DNA of 64,000 nucleotides from Streptomyces ruber (GTDB lineage: Bacteria; Actinomycetota; Actinomycetes; Streptomycetales; Streptomycetaceae), in the NCBI RefSeq assembly GCF_014648075.1, contig NZ_BMQK01000012.1:163074-227073 (forward strand). The letters are read 5' to 3'. Each line of letters opens with the position of its first letter. Positions within the stretch are counted from its first letter, which is position 1. Below the pieces are notes generated by a model. The model worked only from the letters and a program-made list of their open reading frames with translations. It was not told where the DNA came from and did no database searches. This document shows, piece after piece, positions 52,878 to 62,900 of the stretch. The position numbers were made by a program, and so were the translations under genes.

Positions 52878-53285
52878 TCAGTCGTCTGACGTGGCTGGCA
52901 GGACGGTCGTGTCGTCGGGGCAGAGGGCGTCCATGCTCTCGTCGGAGAGGTAGCGGCGGGGGAAGGCGATCCATTCGTCGTGGAGTTCGGCGAGGACCGC
53001 GGTGGCCAGGCGGAGGACGGCGGGCGGGTTCGGGAAGACCTGGACGACGTCGGTGCGGCGTGTGATCTCCCGGTTCAGCCGCTCCAGCGGGTTCGTGGAC
53101 TGGATCTTCTTCCAGTGCTGGTGCGGGAAGTCCGCGAACGCGGTCAGATCTTCCTTGGCCTCCAGCAGCATGTCTCTGACCTTGGGGAACTGTCGGCCGA
53201 GCAGGTCGGCGACGGTGTCGAGCTGCGTGCGGACGGCGTCCGCGGTGGGCTGGGCGAAAACGGTGCGGATCGTCGCGGCGACCAT
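52878..53285 (-). pseudogene. IS256-family transposase, C-terminal fragment
   Basis: The frame reads IRTVFAQPTADAVRTQLDTV, FPHQHWKKIQSTNPLERLNR and TDVVQVFPNPPAVLRLATAV. STNPLERLNREI contains the catalytic Glu of mutator-type transposases. The N-terminal ~270 residues are missing. This copy belongs to a different IS256 subgroup from the intact one at 43860. Confidence 0.8.
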
Positions 53286-53361
53286 CTCCGCCGCCGGGTC
53301 GGTCGGGAACCTCGTAGCCGGCCGTCACGCCGAAGGCGGCCCAGGCCCCGGCCGGGGGCGA

Positions 53362-53649
53362 AGGTGACGGTTACTGTCACGGTCACCGCCCTGCTCTCCG
53401 GTGCCCGGGTTCCCGCAGTCACGGTCGCTCAAGGGGACGGCCGCCGTCCGCGCCACCGCCGCGGACCTGCCCGGATCCGATGTGATTCTCACGCCCCGCG
53501 ACAGCGGGGCGCAGCGGATGCTGCCGGCCGGCGACACCACCACCGCGAGCGCGGGCGGGGGTTCGAAGCGGGCCAAGGCCGAGAGCCGCGGTATCCGCCT
53601 GGCCACCCCCGACGAGTTCGCCGACCTCATCGCGGACTACCTCGGCTGA
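53362..53649 (+). pseudogene. Possible BRCT-domain fragment
   Basis: KVTVTVTVTALLSG in one frame and GSKRAKAESRGIRLATPDEF with ADLIADYLG in another resemble the first strand and last helix of a BRCT domain (as in streptomycete exonuclease-BRCT proteins). The middle has decayed or shifted. Weak assignment. Confidence 0.3.
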
Positions 53650-53686
53650 GGGACCACTACCGAGCAGCCGCCCCCTGTGCCCGGGC

Positions 53687-54529
53687 TCAGCCGACCGTCT
53701 GGGTACCGATGACGGACAGCAGACGCAGTTTCTCGTAACTCTCGGAGCCGGGGGCGGCGGTGTAGACGAGCAGCCGGTGCGACTGGTCGGTGTCCAGGAG
53801 GGAATGGCAGTTCAGCTCCAGGAGCCCCACCTCGGGATGGAGGAACCGCTTGACCGGCTGGGGGCCGACACCCACCTCGTGGGTGTCCCACAGCATGCGG
53901 AACTCCTCGCTGCGCTCCAGGAGGAGGTCGGCGTAGTGCGCCGCCCGCGAACCCGAACCCCTCAGCGTGGCGATCTCCCGCAGCGCGGACGTGAACATGC
54001 GGGAGAGGTGGTCGTGGTCCTCCGGCGCGTACAGGGCACGGGTCTCCGGCCGGGTGAACCAGCGGTAGCCCATGCTGCGCTCGGGGCCGGTGAACCGCGT
54101 GGTGTCGCCGGTCAGGGCCACACCGAGCGGGGTCTGGCACAGGGTCTCCCCGAGTTCGCCGACGACCTCGGCGGGGGTGTCGGCGAGGCGGTCGAGGATG
54201 CGGAGCAAGCCGGGGCCGACGTGGTCACCGGCCGAGCCGCGCACGGGCGGACCGATCCCGACGAGACGAAACAGATGGTCGCGCTCCTCCAGGGACAGAT
54301 GCAGCCCCTGTGCGATCGAGGCGGCCATCTGCGGGGAGGGCTGGGGGCCGCGCTCGCGCTCCAGCCGCGCGTAGTAGTCGGTCGACATGTGGCAGAGCGC
54401 CGCGACCTCCTCGCGCCGCAGACCGCTCGTCCTGCGGCGCTGCCCGCGGGGGAGGCCGACGTCCTCGGGCTGCAGCGACTCCCGCCGATGCCGCAGGAAC
54501 GCGGCCAGTCCGGCCCGGTCGATCGCCAT
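53687..54529 (-). CDS. MmyB-type XRE-family regulator
   Basis: 280 residues; the ATG at 54529 follows GGAGGGG. HTH: LAAFLRHRRESLQPEDVGLP, LRREEVAALCHMSTDYYARL. Ligand-binding domain at about 100-275 with LGETLCQTPLGVALTGDTTR, RSMGYRWFTRPETRALYA and HPEVGLLELNCHSLLDTDQS. Divergent from the SDR gene at 54815, a standard arrangement in which the regulator represses the reductase. Confidence 0.88.
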   Translation of the reverse strand: MAIDRAGLAAFLRHRRESLQPEDVGLPRGQRRRTSGLRREEVAALCHMSTDYYARLERERGPQPSPQMAASIAQGLHLSLEERDHLFRLVGIGPPVRGSAGDHVGPGLLRILDRLADTPAEVVGELGETLCQTPLGVALTGDTTRFTGPERSMGYRWFTRPETRALYAPEDHDHLSRMFTSALREIATLRGSGSRAAHYADLLLERSEEFRMLWDTHEVGVGPQPVKRFLHPEVGLLELNCHSLLDTDQSHRLLVYTAAPGSESYEKLRLLSVIGTQTVG

Positions 54530-54814
54530 GTTTCCCCTCCTCCGTGACGCTTTCCTTTCTACCGCCTCCCACAGGTGGTCACGGTGGCGCAGCCACGGAT
54601 CGTCGATCCCCCTCTCGGGGCGGCGCTCCGGCCACGACGCGCCCGGTCGGCGGCCTGGCGCCATCCTTGGCGCGCCGAAACGCGAGGAAAGTCCGCTGTG
54701 GCCGAGGAGGTCCGCCGTATCCACGGCCCCGCGATCAGTGGCTCGGCAGGCCCTGCACCCAGCCGGCGGATCGGGTCACGGTGGTCTCACCGCACATCAC
54801 GAGGGAGCCCACTC

Positions 54815-55753
54815 ATGCCACGTACCGACATCGACATCACCGTCCCCGATCTGTCCGGCAGGCGCGCCGTCGTCACCGGCGCGAGCGACGGCATCGGACT
54901 CGCCCTCGCCACTCGCCTCGCGGCCGCCGGCGCCGAGGTGCTTCTGCCGGTCCGCAATCCTCACAAGGGCGAGGCGGCACTGGCCGCGATCCGCACGGAG
55001 GTCCCCGACGCGGACGTGGCGCTGCGCACGCTGGACCTCTCCTCGCTCACGTCCGTCACGGCACTGGGCAAGACCCTGCTGGCCGAGGACCGACCGATCC
55101 ATCTGCTCGTCAACAACGCCGGCGTCATGACACCGCCCGAGCGGCAGACGACCGCGGACGGATTCGAGCTGCAGTTCGGCACCAACCACCTCGGCCACTT
55201 CGCCCTCGTCGCCCATCTGCTGCCGCTGCTCCGGGCCGGCCGCGCCCGTGTGACGACGCAGATCAGCATCGCGGCCAACCATTACGCGATCAACTGGGCG
55301 GACCTCGGCTGGGAACGCTCGTACAGCGGCGGCCGCGCCTACAGCCAGTCGAAGATCGCGGCCGGACTGTTCGGCCTGGAACTCGACCGTCGCAGCGCGG
55401 CCGGCGGCTGGGGCATCACCAGCAACCTGTCCCACCCGGGCGTCGCCCCCACCAGCCTCCTCGCCGCCCGCCCCGAGCTGGGCCGCGCCAAGGACACCGT
55501 GGGCGTGCGCGTCGTCCGCGCCCTCTCCGCCCGCGGCATCCTCCTCGGCACGGTCCACACCGCGCAGCTCCCCGCCCTGTACGCCGCCACCTCGCCCGAG
55601 GCCGAGGGCGGAGCGTTCTACGGTCCCGGTGGGCCCGGCCACCTCGGGGGCCCGCCCGTGCGGCAGAAGCTCTACAGCCGTCTGCGCAGCACGGACGAGG
55701 CCCACCGCGTCTGGGCCCGCTCCGAGGAACTGACCGGAGTCCGCTGCGCCTGA
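54815..55753 (+). CDS. Short-chain dehydrogenase/reductase
   Basis: 312 residues; the ATG at 54815 follows GGGAG. Cofactor motif VVTGASDGIGLALATRLAAA (TGxxxGIG), structural LLVNNAGVM and the active site YSQSKIA (Tyr-x-x-x-Lys), with the upstream position ISIAANHYA in place of the usual catalytic Ser region. Retinol-dehydrogenase-like SDR of about 310 residues. Divergently transcribed from the XRE regulator. Confidence 0.88.
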   Translation: MPRTDIDITVPDLSGRRAVVTGASDGIGLALATRLAAAGAEVLLPVRNPHKGEAALAAIRTEVPDADVALRTLDLSSLTSVTALGKTLLAEDRPIHLLVNNAGVMTPPERQTTADGFELQFGTNHLGHFALVAHLLPLLRAGRARVTTQISIAANHYAINWADLGWERSYSGGRAYSQSKIAAGLFGLELDRRSAAGGWGITSNLSHPGVAPTSLLAARPELGRAKDTVGVRVVRALSARGILLGTVHTAQLPALYAATSPEAEGGAFYGPGGPGHLGGPPVRQKLYSRLRSTDEAHRVWARSEELTGVRCA

Positions 55754-56007
55754 GCGCGACGGCGACCCTCACCACCGCGGTATGACGGCCCGAAGGCCGG
55801 CGGCGGCTTGGGCCAGGCGGCCTTCCCGCCCCCACGGGTGACCAGGGGGACCACCTCACCGGCACCCGGCAGGTGTGCGGTAAGGCCGCGCCTTGCGGCG
55901 GCGCGGACGAACCGCCCGGCGATGTCGCGCTGCTCGACGTAGGTGGGCGGGTCGTCGAACAGTTCGTAGTGGCTGGCGCAGACGGCGGTGGCGCCGAGGA
56001 TCGCCCC
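55754..56007 (-). pseudogene. Fragment of an unknown gene cut by IS6
   Basis: On the minus strand, from the IS6 edge, a frame reads ILGATAVCASHYELFDDPPT, YVEQRDIAGRFVRAAARRGL and TAHLPGAGEVVPLVTRGGGK, plausible coding sequence of unknown family. The frame runs on to a stop at 55672 beneath the SDR end. The 5' part is lost at 56008. Confidence 0.35.
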
Positions 56008-56786
56008 GGGTGCTGTCACGTTGGCTGACTGGGTGGGATGATCTCCGGGTTGATCATGCTGGAGGGGGCTGCTCGTGGGGGACGCGTCGCCGTCGTACAA
56101 GGGCCACCGGTACCCGGTCGAGGTCATCTCCCACTGCGTGTGGCTGTACTTCCGGATTCCGCTGTCCTTCCGTGAGGTCGAGGAGCTGATGCTGGAGCGC
56201 GGTGTTGTCGTTTCGCATGAGACGGTCCGCCGCTGGTGTGCCAAGTTCGGGCAGAGCTACGCCGGCGCGCTGCGCCGCCGGCAGCCCCGGCCCGGCGACA
56301 AATGGCATCTGGATGAGGTCTTCGTCAGGATCAACGGTGAGCGGAAGTACCTGTGGCGGGCAGTCGACGCCGACGGCACCGTCCTGGACATCCTCGTGCA
56401 GAACCGCCGGAACACCGCCGCGGCCCACCGTGAGGTCATGCCCTCGGTAGAACATCGCTCGCACAAAGGGCTGAACAACCGGGCAGAAAACAGTCACCAG
56501 CCCACCCGCCAGCGTGAAAGGGCAATGAAGGGCTCTTCCGTTCCGTCGGCGGGGCGCAGCGGTTCCTATCGGCGTTCAGCGGCATCTCCCCTCATTTCCG
56601 GCCCCGCCGCCACCTGATGACCGCACACGACTACCGGGCCGAGATGACCATCCGCTTCGTGATCTAGGAGCAAATCACCGGCGCCGCCAGCCTGCCCACC
56701 ACGGCCTGAACACAGGCGCTGAGCGGAGGTCACCATGCCTTGACACGCAGTCAGACACGTACACACCCGACAACGTGACAGCGCCC
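56008..56786 (+). mobile_element. IS6-family insertion sequence, degenerate
   Basis: Ends GGGTGCTGTCACGTTGGCTG (left) and, inverted, GGGCGCTGTCACGTTGTCGG (right) enclose a broken IS6 transposase. About 780 bp; the flanking 8-mers differ. Confidence 0.7.
56075..56709 (+). pseudogene. IS6-family transposase with internal deletion, frameshift and stop
   Basis: SPSYKGHRYPVEVISHCVWL, ERGVVVSHETVRRWCAKFGQ and WHLDEVFVRINGERKYLWRA (first Asp) are intact. After LVQNRRNTAA the frame jumps to AHREVMPSVEHRSHKGLNNR, losing ~45 residues that include the second catalytic Asp. After RAMKG, two extra bases shift the frame (FRSVGGAQRFLSAFSGISPH continues in the next), and TAG replaces a Trp codon in RFVI-x-EQITGAA. 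Clearly dead. Confidence 0.82.
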
Positions 56787-56901
56787 CAGCTACCACGGCG
56801 GGCCGGTGCAGTCGCCGCTCGCGTCGGAGTGCATCTCCGGTACAGGTCCGGGAGCCGGCAAGGGGACCATGGAGGGTGCCGGTCGATGCGGCTGGGGCGC
56901 G

Positions 56902-57576
56902 TCAGGTGGTCGCGGCGACGCCGATGCCGATGGCGATGAACAGCCAGCCGGTGGTCAGCTCCCAGCGGTGGCGGACCTTCGGACGGGCGAGAAGGGCACC
57001 CAGTCGTGCGGCGACAGTGACGAGGGCGAACCAGTAGACGACGCCGATGACGACGTCGAGGATGCCGAGGAAAAAGATCTGCCGGGCCATCGAGCCCCCG
57101 CCGTCCACGAACTGGGGCAGGATGCTGAGGAAGAACAGTGCCGCCTTGGGATTGAGCACGTTGGTGAGGAACCCCTGGGTGAAGCCGGCCCGCCACCGGT
57201 GCGGTTCCGGCTCGCCCCGAGGTGAGGGGAACGGGACCGGACCGTCCTGGGGATCGCCACCCGTCTCCCGTTCGTGCGTCCGCTCGCGGGCGGACCGCCG
57301 GGCCGCCAAGACCGCCCGCACCCCCAGGTAGACCAAGTAGGCGGCTCCCAGGAGCTTGATGGCGTCGTACACCAGGGGGGAGCGGGCGGCGATCACCGAC
57401 AGTCCGGCCGCCGCGGCGAGCATGTGCACGCACAGCCCGGCCTGCGCGCCGAGCGCCGCCGCCCGTCCCTTCGCCGGGTGCTCGGTCGCCGACCGCACCA
57501 CCACGAGGAAATCCGGCCCGGGCACCACGTACGCCACCAGGACGACGCCGAGGAAGCCGACGAGGTCGACCGACAT
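56902..57576 (-). CDS. LysE/RhtB-family amino-acid exporter
   Basis: 224 residues; the ATG at 57576 follows GGAGAG, so it is preferred over the ATG at 57591. Five to six transmembrane segments. The N-terminal LVAYVVPGPDFLVVVRSATE carries the conserved PGP motif, followed by GAQAGLCVHMLAAAAGLS, KLLGAAYLVYLGVRAV, FLTNVLNPKAALFFLSILPQF (NPK motif) and GWLFIAIGIGVA. Exports amino acids or small amines by proton antiport. Next to a truncated diaminobutyrate aminotransferase gene on the same strand. Confidence 0.88.
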   Translation of the reverse strand: MSVDLVGFLGVVLVAYVVPGPDFLVVVRSATEHPAKGRAAALGAQAGLCVHMLAAAAGLSVIAARSPLVYDAIKLLGAAYLVYLGVRAVLAARRSARERTHERETGGDPQDGPVPFPSPRGEPEPHRWRAGFTQGFLTNVLNPKAALFFLSILPQFVDGGGSMARQIFFLGILDVVIGVVYWFALVTVAARLGALLARPKVRHRWELTTGWLFIAIGIGVAATT

Positions 57577-57653
57577 CCGCTCTCCGTTCATCGGGCCCGT
57601 CGGCCGGTACGCCGCCGGGGAATCGGTCCGGGAATCGAAGCGTCCCCGTCCTG

Positions 57654-58476
57654 TCAGACCGCCAGCGTCCGCGCGCCGGCCACCGAGGCGACGGCCGCGT
57701 CGAGTGTGTCGAGGCCGTGGGTGAGTTGCTCGTCGGTCACGGTCAGCGGCGGCAGGAGCTTGGCCACCTCGTCGTACGGCCCGGCCGTCTCGAGCAGCAG
57801 ACCGCTCCGGTAGGCAGCGTCGCACACCTCGCGGGCCGCGCCCGGACGGTCGAAGGGCAGCGCCCAGGCCAGCCCCAGGCCGCGCGGCGCGGGCAGTCCG
57901 TACCGGTGGGCGGTCCGCGCGAGGGTGCCGCCCACCCGCTCGCCCAGGGCGGCGGTCCTGGCCTCCAGCGCGCCGTCGGACCAGAACAGCTCCAGCGTCC
58001 GGGCGGCGGTGACGAACGCCGGGTCGTAGCCGCGGAAGGTGCCGTTGTGCTCGCCGGGCTTCCACACGTCGTACTCGGGACGCAGCAGCGTCAGGGCCAT
58101 GGGCATCCCGTACCCGCTGAGGGACTTGGACAGGCAGACGAGGTCGGGGATGATCCCGGCCCGCTCGAAGGAGAAGAACGGGCCGGTGCGCCCGCAGCCC
58201 ATCTGGATGTCGTCCACGATCAGCAGTGCGCCGTGGGCTTGAGTCCAGGGCGCGAGCGTGCGCAGCCATACGGGGCGGGCCGGGTTGACTCCGCCCTCGC
58301 CCTGGACGGTCTCCACCACCACAGCCGCCATCGGTGCGTCCGCGGCGGCGGTGTCCAGCGACCGGACGAGCCCGGCCACCGCGCGTTCCTCGTCCTGCCC
58401 TGGGTCGTCGAAGGGCAGCGGCACGGTGTGCGGCAGCGGTACGCCCGCCCCGGCGCGCTTGGCCGGATTGGCGGTG
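57654..58476 (-). pseudogene. Diaminobutyrate--2-oxoglutarate aminotransferase (EctB-like), N-terminally truncated
   Basis: The frame covers the last ~270 of ~420 residues of a class III aminotransferase: VVVETVQGEGGVNPARPVWL, ALLIVDDIQMGCGRTGPFFS (PLP-binding Asp), IPDLVCLSKSLSGYGMPMAL (PLP Lys) and GEHNGTFRGYDPAFVTAAR. The pattern VPLPHTVPLPFDDP and DIQMGCGRTG is of the DABA aminotransferase type used in ectoine and siderophore routes. It is cut at about 58476 by an ATPase fragment, with no N-terminal half nearby. Confidence 0.8.
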
Positions 58477-58680
58477 ATGGTCGTACGCGATGCCCATCTG
58501 CTGCGGACCGAGGCCCTGCAGTACGTCTACGGGCTGTAGAGCCTGTTCCAGGACCGTGAACGCCGGATGCCCGTCGTCCTGGTGGGACCCGAGCAGATCC
58601 GGTCCATGCTGCGTCGGCCGTCACTCGCCGGCCTGGAGAGCTGCATCTTCATCTGGCACCGACTCACGCCCTCACCTTGA
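58474..58680 (+). pseudogene. Transposition AAA+ ATPase fragment
   Basis: One frame: VMVVRDAHLLRTEALQYVYG, stop (TAG at 58537), then SLFQDRERRMPVVLVGPEQI, RSMLRRPSLAGLESCIFIWH and RLTP. This parallels the Walker B to sensor region of the two ATPases at 24108 and 27061 (DEAQ...LRGLWD...LVLAGAG...RR). It is a remnant of another TniB/TnsC-type element, carrying a nonsense codon. Confidence 0.6.
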
Positions 58681-58808
58681 AGGCGCGAGACCCTGGGCCG
58701 CGACGACGCGGGGTCTCATGTCGGAAGTCGTCTCGGCCGGAGGGCGGCCGTACTGCTCGAGGGGGTGCAGACACCGACCGCCAGGTGATCGAGGAACAGG
58801 TGCCTGAT

Positions 58809-59699
58809 CTATAGCCTCGGTGATCTCGAGGTGGCTTCCTCTCGGACGATCGCGGCGAGGTAGCTGTTCGGGCGGGTGTACACGTATTCGCGGGCGGCTT
58901 TGATCTGCAGCACGTTCATCTTGTCGACTGCGGACTTGGCGAGGCGGCCGTAAAAGGGAGTCGGCCCCAGTGCCAGCATGTGGTGGGGGCCGATAGGGAG
59001 GACGGTGGTGTGCGAGTCGAGAAGGGCCATGCCGTGGGAAAGGCTGTCGCCTTCCTTACGTACGGTCAGAGCAGGGTTATCTCCGATCAGGAATTCCCCC
59101 TCTTCGGTCTCCAGGATCTCCAAGGAATACTGCGCCATGAGCTGGCGAGCTTGGTCGAAGGAGGCCTCAATGCGCACGCGAAGCAGTGATCCGTCGTGGA
59201 ACTGGTCGAGCATCAGGCTGAATATCTCGTCGGCAATGGCAGCCAAGTCCTCCGGCCCGGCCGCAGGGCGCCCTGTGTGCTGCAAATAGGCAGCCTCCAG
59301 CTGGTCAGCACGCTCGGTGAGAAGCCACTCCCGTTGCCGCGGCAAAAACTCGGTGAAAACGCGGTTGAAGGCCTCGCGGTAGTGGTGGGACCGGATGTAG
59401 TGCAACGCGATCAGGTCACGCAGAATACCGGCAGTGCGCGGCTGTCCAAGTGCGATCCCCGCTTTGACCGCGGCGAGGGCGTCGGGTAGCTCTCGCTCGA
59501 CCAGACCCCACTTGATCTCCAGCGACGTGGAAGCCCACGGCACGAAGTTCTCGATCTTTCCGATGCCCCGAGGTGGTCGGGTGTTGAGTCGGCGTTTAGG
59601 GTGTTGCAGATCGTAGGGTTGCACATGCTCAATGGTGGTGTGTTTCACGGCGGCGGCCCATTCACGCAACAGCACCTTCGAAACGATGTGCTGGCCCAT
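58809..59699 (-). CDS. DUF4238-domain protein
   Basis: 296 residues from the ATG at 59699 (MGQHIVSKVLLREWA); a GTG at 59780 would add 27. The start resembles the DUF4238 opening (HHxxxxFLLRxF), and the pattern LRDLIALHYIRSHHYREAFN, then LEILETEEGEFLIGDNPALT and VLPIGPHHMLALGPTPFYG with DKMNVLQIKAAREYVYTRP, fits the family. Its codons are less GC-biased than the neighbours, a sign of separate acquisition. Function unknown. Same strand as the terminal helicase, about 250 bases downstream. Confidence 0.75.
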   Translation of the reverse strand: MGQHIVSKVLLREWAAAVKHTTIEHVQPYDLQHPKRRLNTRPPRGIGKIENFVPWASTSLEIKWGLVERELPDALAAVKAGIALGQPRTAGILRDLIALHYIRSHHYREAFNRVFTEFLPRQREWLLTERADQLEAAYLQHTGRPAAGPEDLAAIADEIFSLMLDQFHDGSLLRVRIEASFDQARQLMAQYSLEILETEEGEFLIGDNPALTVRKEGDSLSHGMALLDSHTTVLPIGPHHMLALGPTPFYGRLAKSAVDKMNVLQIKAAREYVYTRPNSYLAAIVREEATSRSPRL

Positions 59700-59950
59700 G
59701 ACATTTTCACTTGCCTGGGGAGTGAGTTCGGCGATCCGTTCCGGATCTCTGCTTCCGGGCCCGGTGATTTTGACGTTCACGGGATCTATGGTCGCGCACC
59801 GGGAGGGACCGCGCTTGGGTTTTCCGCTTTCCGGCGATCGCTCACGGGCTGGGACGCGTAGAAGCGGCAACTATCTGCCGGCCGACAACACGAGACCCCA
59901 GGCTTCGAAAGGCCCGGGGCCGGCGGAGCGGGGAGCGGTCGGGGCCCATC

Positions 59951-62900
59951 TCAGTAGTCGTCCCGATCGGAGGGCGGTTCGTACTGCTCAATCAGGTCGC
60001 AGGTGCAGGCGCCGCCCTCGTACAGCACCGTGTCGCACTCGTCATGGTGGTGCCGTACCGACGTCTGCTTCGGCGGGGTGGCCGACGCGGGCGGGGCGGG
60101 CGGCTGGTCGGCCCCGGACCGGACGGCGACCCGGAGCTCGTTGTCGACGACGGCGGAGGCGATTTCGTCCTTGCGCCACTTCTCGGGGGAGTTGTGGTTC
60201 ACCAGGCCGCCCGCGTAGGCCATGCGCAGCAATTCGGCCTTGGTATGCTTCCGCGTCAGTTCGGCGAGGCGCTGCATGCGCGCCCGGCCACAAGCCGCCT
60301 CGGCTTCGCGCTCTTCGTCCGTCAACGTGTCGGCGTGGGGGACATGCTGCCCCTGCTTCGACACCTCCGGTGGGAAGGGCTGAGCGGGGCCGCCGCCCTT
60401 CGGAGCCGGCCCGCTGGACGGGACCGGCACCGCTGCGGCCTTGGCCCAGGGAACGCCCAGGGCTGCGAGGGCTGCCTGCTGGTCGCCGGTGAGTTTGTCG
60501 CGCCTGGCGCGGGTGTTCGATACCCATACGCCGAGCTTCGTCTCGGTCCCATCAGGCAGAACCTCGACCGCTTTCCGCGGTACCGGCCGCTGGGCGCCTT
60601 CTCGCTCTACCCACTGCGCGAGCGCCGCCAGACCCCGCTGGAACGCCTGCGATGCCTTGCTCTGCCCCTTCGTCGCACGCGGGGCCGCAGGGGCGGGAGA
60701 CGGCGCCTCAGCGGGCGTCACGCCCAGCCGGGTCAGCCGTTCCTGCTGCTCGGTGGAGAGCAGCTTCCAGGTGCCCGAGTTCTTCTGCCGCTTTAGCCAC
60801 GTGCCCAGGTCGTCGCCGTCCATCAGCACCCCGGGTGTGATGTCGGGCAGGTGGCCGTCGGCGTCGACCAGGTCGGCGAGGACGCGGTAGTGGCGTTGCC
60901 AGTCCAGCGGCCACGGGCAGTTCCAGTCCTCGTCGATCGCCGCGAGCCGCTGGGCGCGTACGGCGGCCCGCTCCGTGTCCTTGCCCAGGCCGCCCTTACG
61001 CCGGAGGTTGGCCATGTGCTGGCCGATGGGCACCATCGCGTCGCCTTCGCCCCAGACGGTGTCTTGGCGGGGAGCGAGGTGCCCCGTGGCCCGCCTGTAG
61101 GCCCTGAGCGCGGCGAGCTTCCTCTCCCATGCTTCCTCGCCGGGTTCCCAGACCATCCCGGCCTCGGGTGCGTCGAGCAGGGTCTTGCGCCGGTCCTCCA
61201 GCTCCCCGGCTCGCAGCGCCTTCCGCTGCTGATGCACCCATCGCCCCAGGGGGAAGTCCTTGGTGACGCCGACTTCGACCTCGACGTCATAGGGCACGGC
61301 GTACAAGCCCGTAATCTCATTCTCCTTCCGCCAGCGGAGGAGGGCTTGGTAGCCCTCGAGCCAGACCAGGGACTCGGGCCGGTAGACCCGGGTGCGCAGG
61401 AACGCCGCGATGGTTGCGGCGTCGCGCGGGGTGGAGAAGTGGAGCAGCGCGGACTCGACCGCACCATCGGTGTCGTCGTCCTCCTGGTCCTCGCCGTCGT
61501 CCGCGCCGTCGGCCCCGATGATCTGCCCGTCCTCGTCGCGCTGGATGTGGACCTTGCGTTTGCCGCTCGTGAGCGCCCGGGAGGCGAGTTGCTCGACCAG
61601 GCGTTCGTCATGCGAGCGCAGGCCCTGGAGCACGGCTACGAGGGGGCGGAACGAGGCGCTGGCGACCATGTCGGTCGGGTCCTCGCCGGGCTCGAGGAAC
61701 ACTGGCACGATGATCCTGGCCACCTTGGTGGAGCCGTCTTTGTTGAGCCGGAGTGCGCGGCCGATGTTCTGGACGATTTCGACCTGGGAGCCGCGGGTGT
61801 CGGCGAAGCAGACGGCCTCGACTCCTCGTTCGCCGGTGATGTCGACGCCTTCTCCGAGGACGCGGCAGCTGGCGAGGAACGCCCGGTGCACCCGACGCCC
61901 GGCCGCGTCGATGCCGTTGGCGAACTGCTGGAGCACCTCGCGGCGCTCGGCGACGAGGTGATCACCGCACAGCCATGCCGACCACACCCGCTCCGGGGAG
62001 ACGTGGCGGCCCGGCTCCAGCTCGTAGAAGGCCGCGTCGATCGACGACACTGGCAGCTTCCCCGCGGCCGCCAGGTCCTTGTCCGAGGCATCGTTGGTGT
62101 ACAACTCGCCCGCGGTTTTCGGCAGTTTCTCCGCGAACGCGGCGGCTTCCTCGACCTTCTGGTGAAACGTCATCACCGTACGGAGGTTGTACGCCGCCGC
62201 GTGCTCCAAGAGTGCGGTCTGCAGCAGCGCCAGGCGCCGGCCCCGCTGGGCCTCCTCCGATTCCCCGAGGACGGGGGAGGGGTCGCGGATCTCAAGGACG
62301 TCGATCTCGAACCCAGCGAGGATGCCCCGCTCGATCGCCTCCGAGAGTCCGAGCTCGGCGAGCCACGCGCCGTAGGTGCCCTCCGGGTCGTCGGCCATGG
62401 TCGCGATCTCCGCCTCCTGGCCGTCCGCGCCCTTCTGCGGCCGGGGCGCGGCGAGGATGCGTGGAGTCGCGGTCAGGTAGAGCCGGAAGTCGGCAGGGAT
62501 CCGCTGGTTGTCGTGGATGGCCGCCCACGGCCGCCCCAGATCACCGGCGGTTCCGTGGGCCTCGTCCACGATGGCGAGGTCGAAGCCTGCCATCTGCTGC
62601 CCGTACAGCCGCTCTCCGCCCGCCAGAGCGGCCTCCAACGGCCCGCGAACCTTCCGCTGCCCCTCGGGGGCGTCGATGTCCTCGCGGTCCACGAGAGAGG
62701 CGTACGTGGCGAACACGATCACCGGTCCGCGCCCGGCCCACAGGGCGAGCTGGATCGGATTCGTAGTGGTGCGCACCCCCAGCTCGTTGAGAACCGGGTC
62801 GTTCTCCAGCGAGCACACCGCGACCATGGGGGAGCGGTGATCCACCGACCGCCACGCCTGAGCGGTCTGCACGAGCAGGTCCAGGGTCGGCACGGTCACG

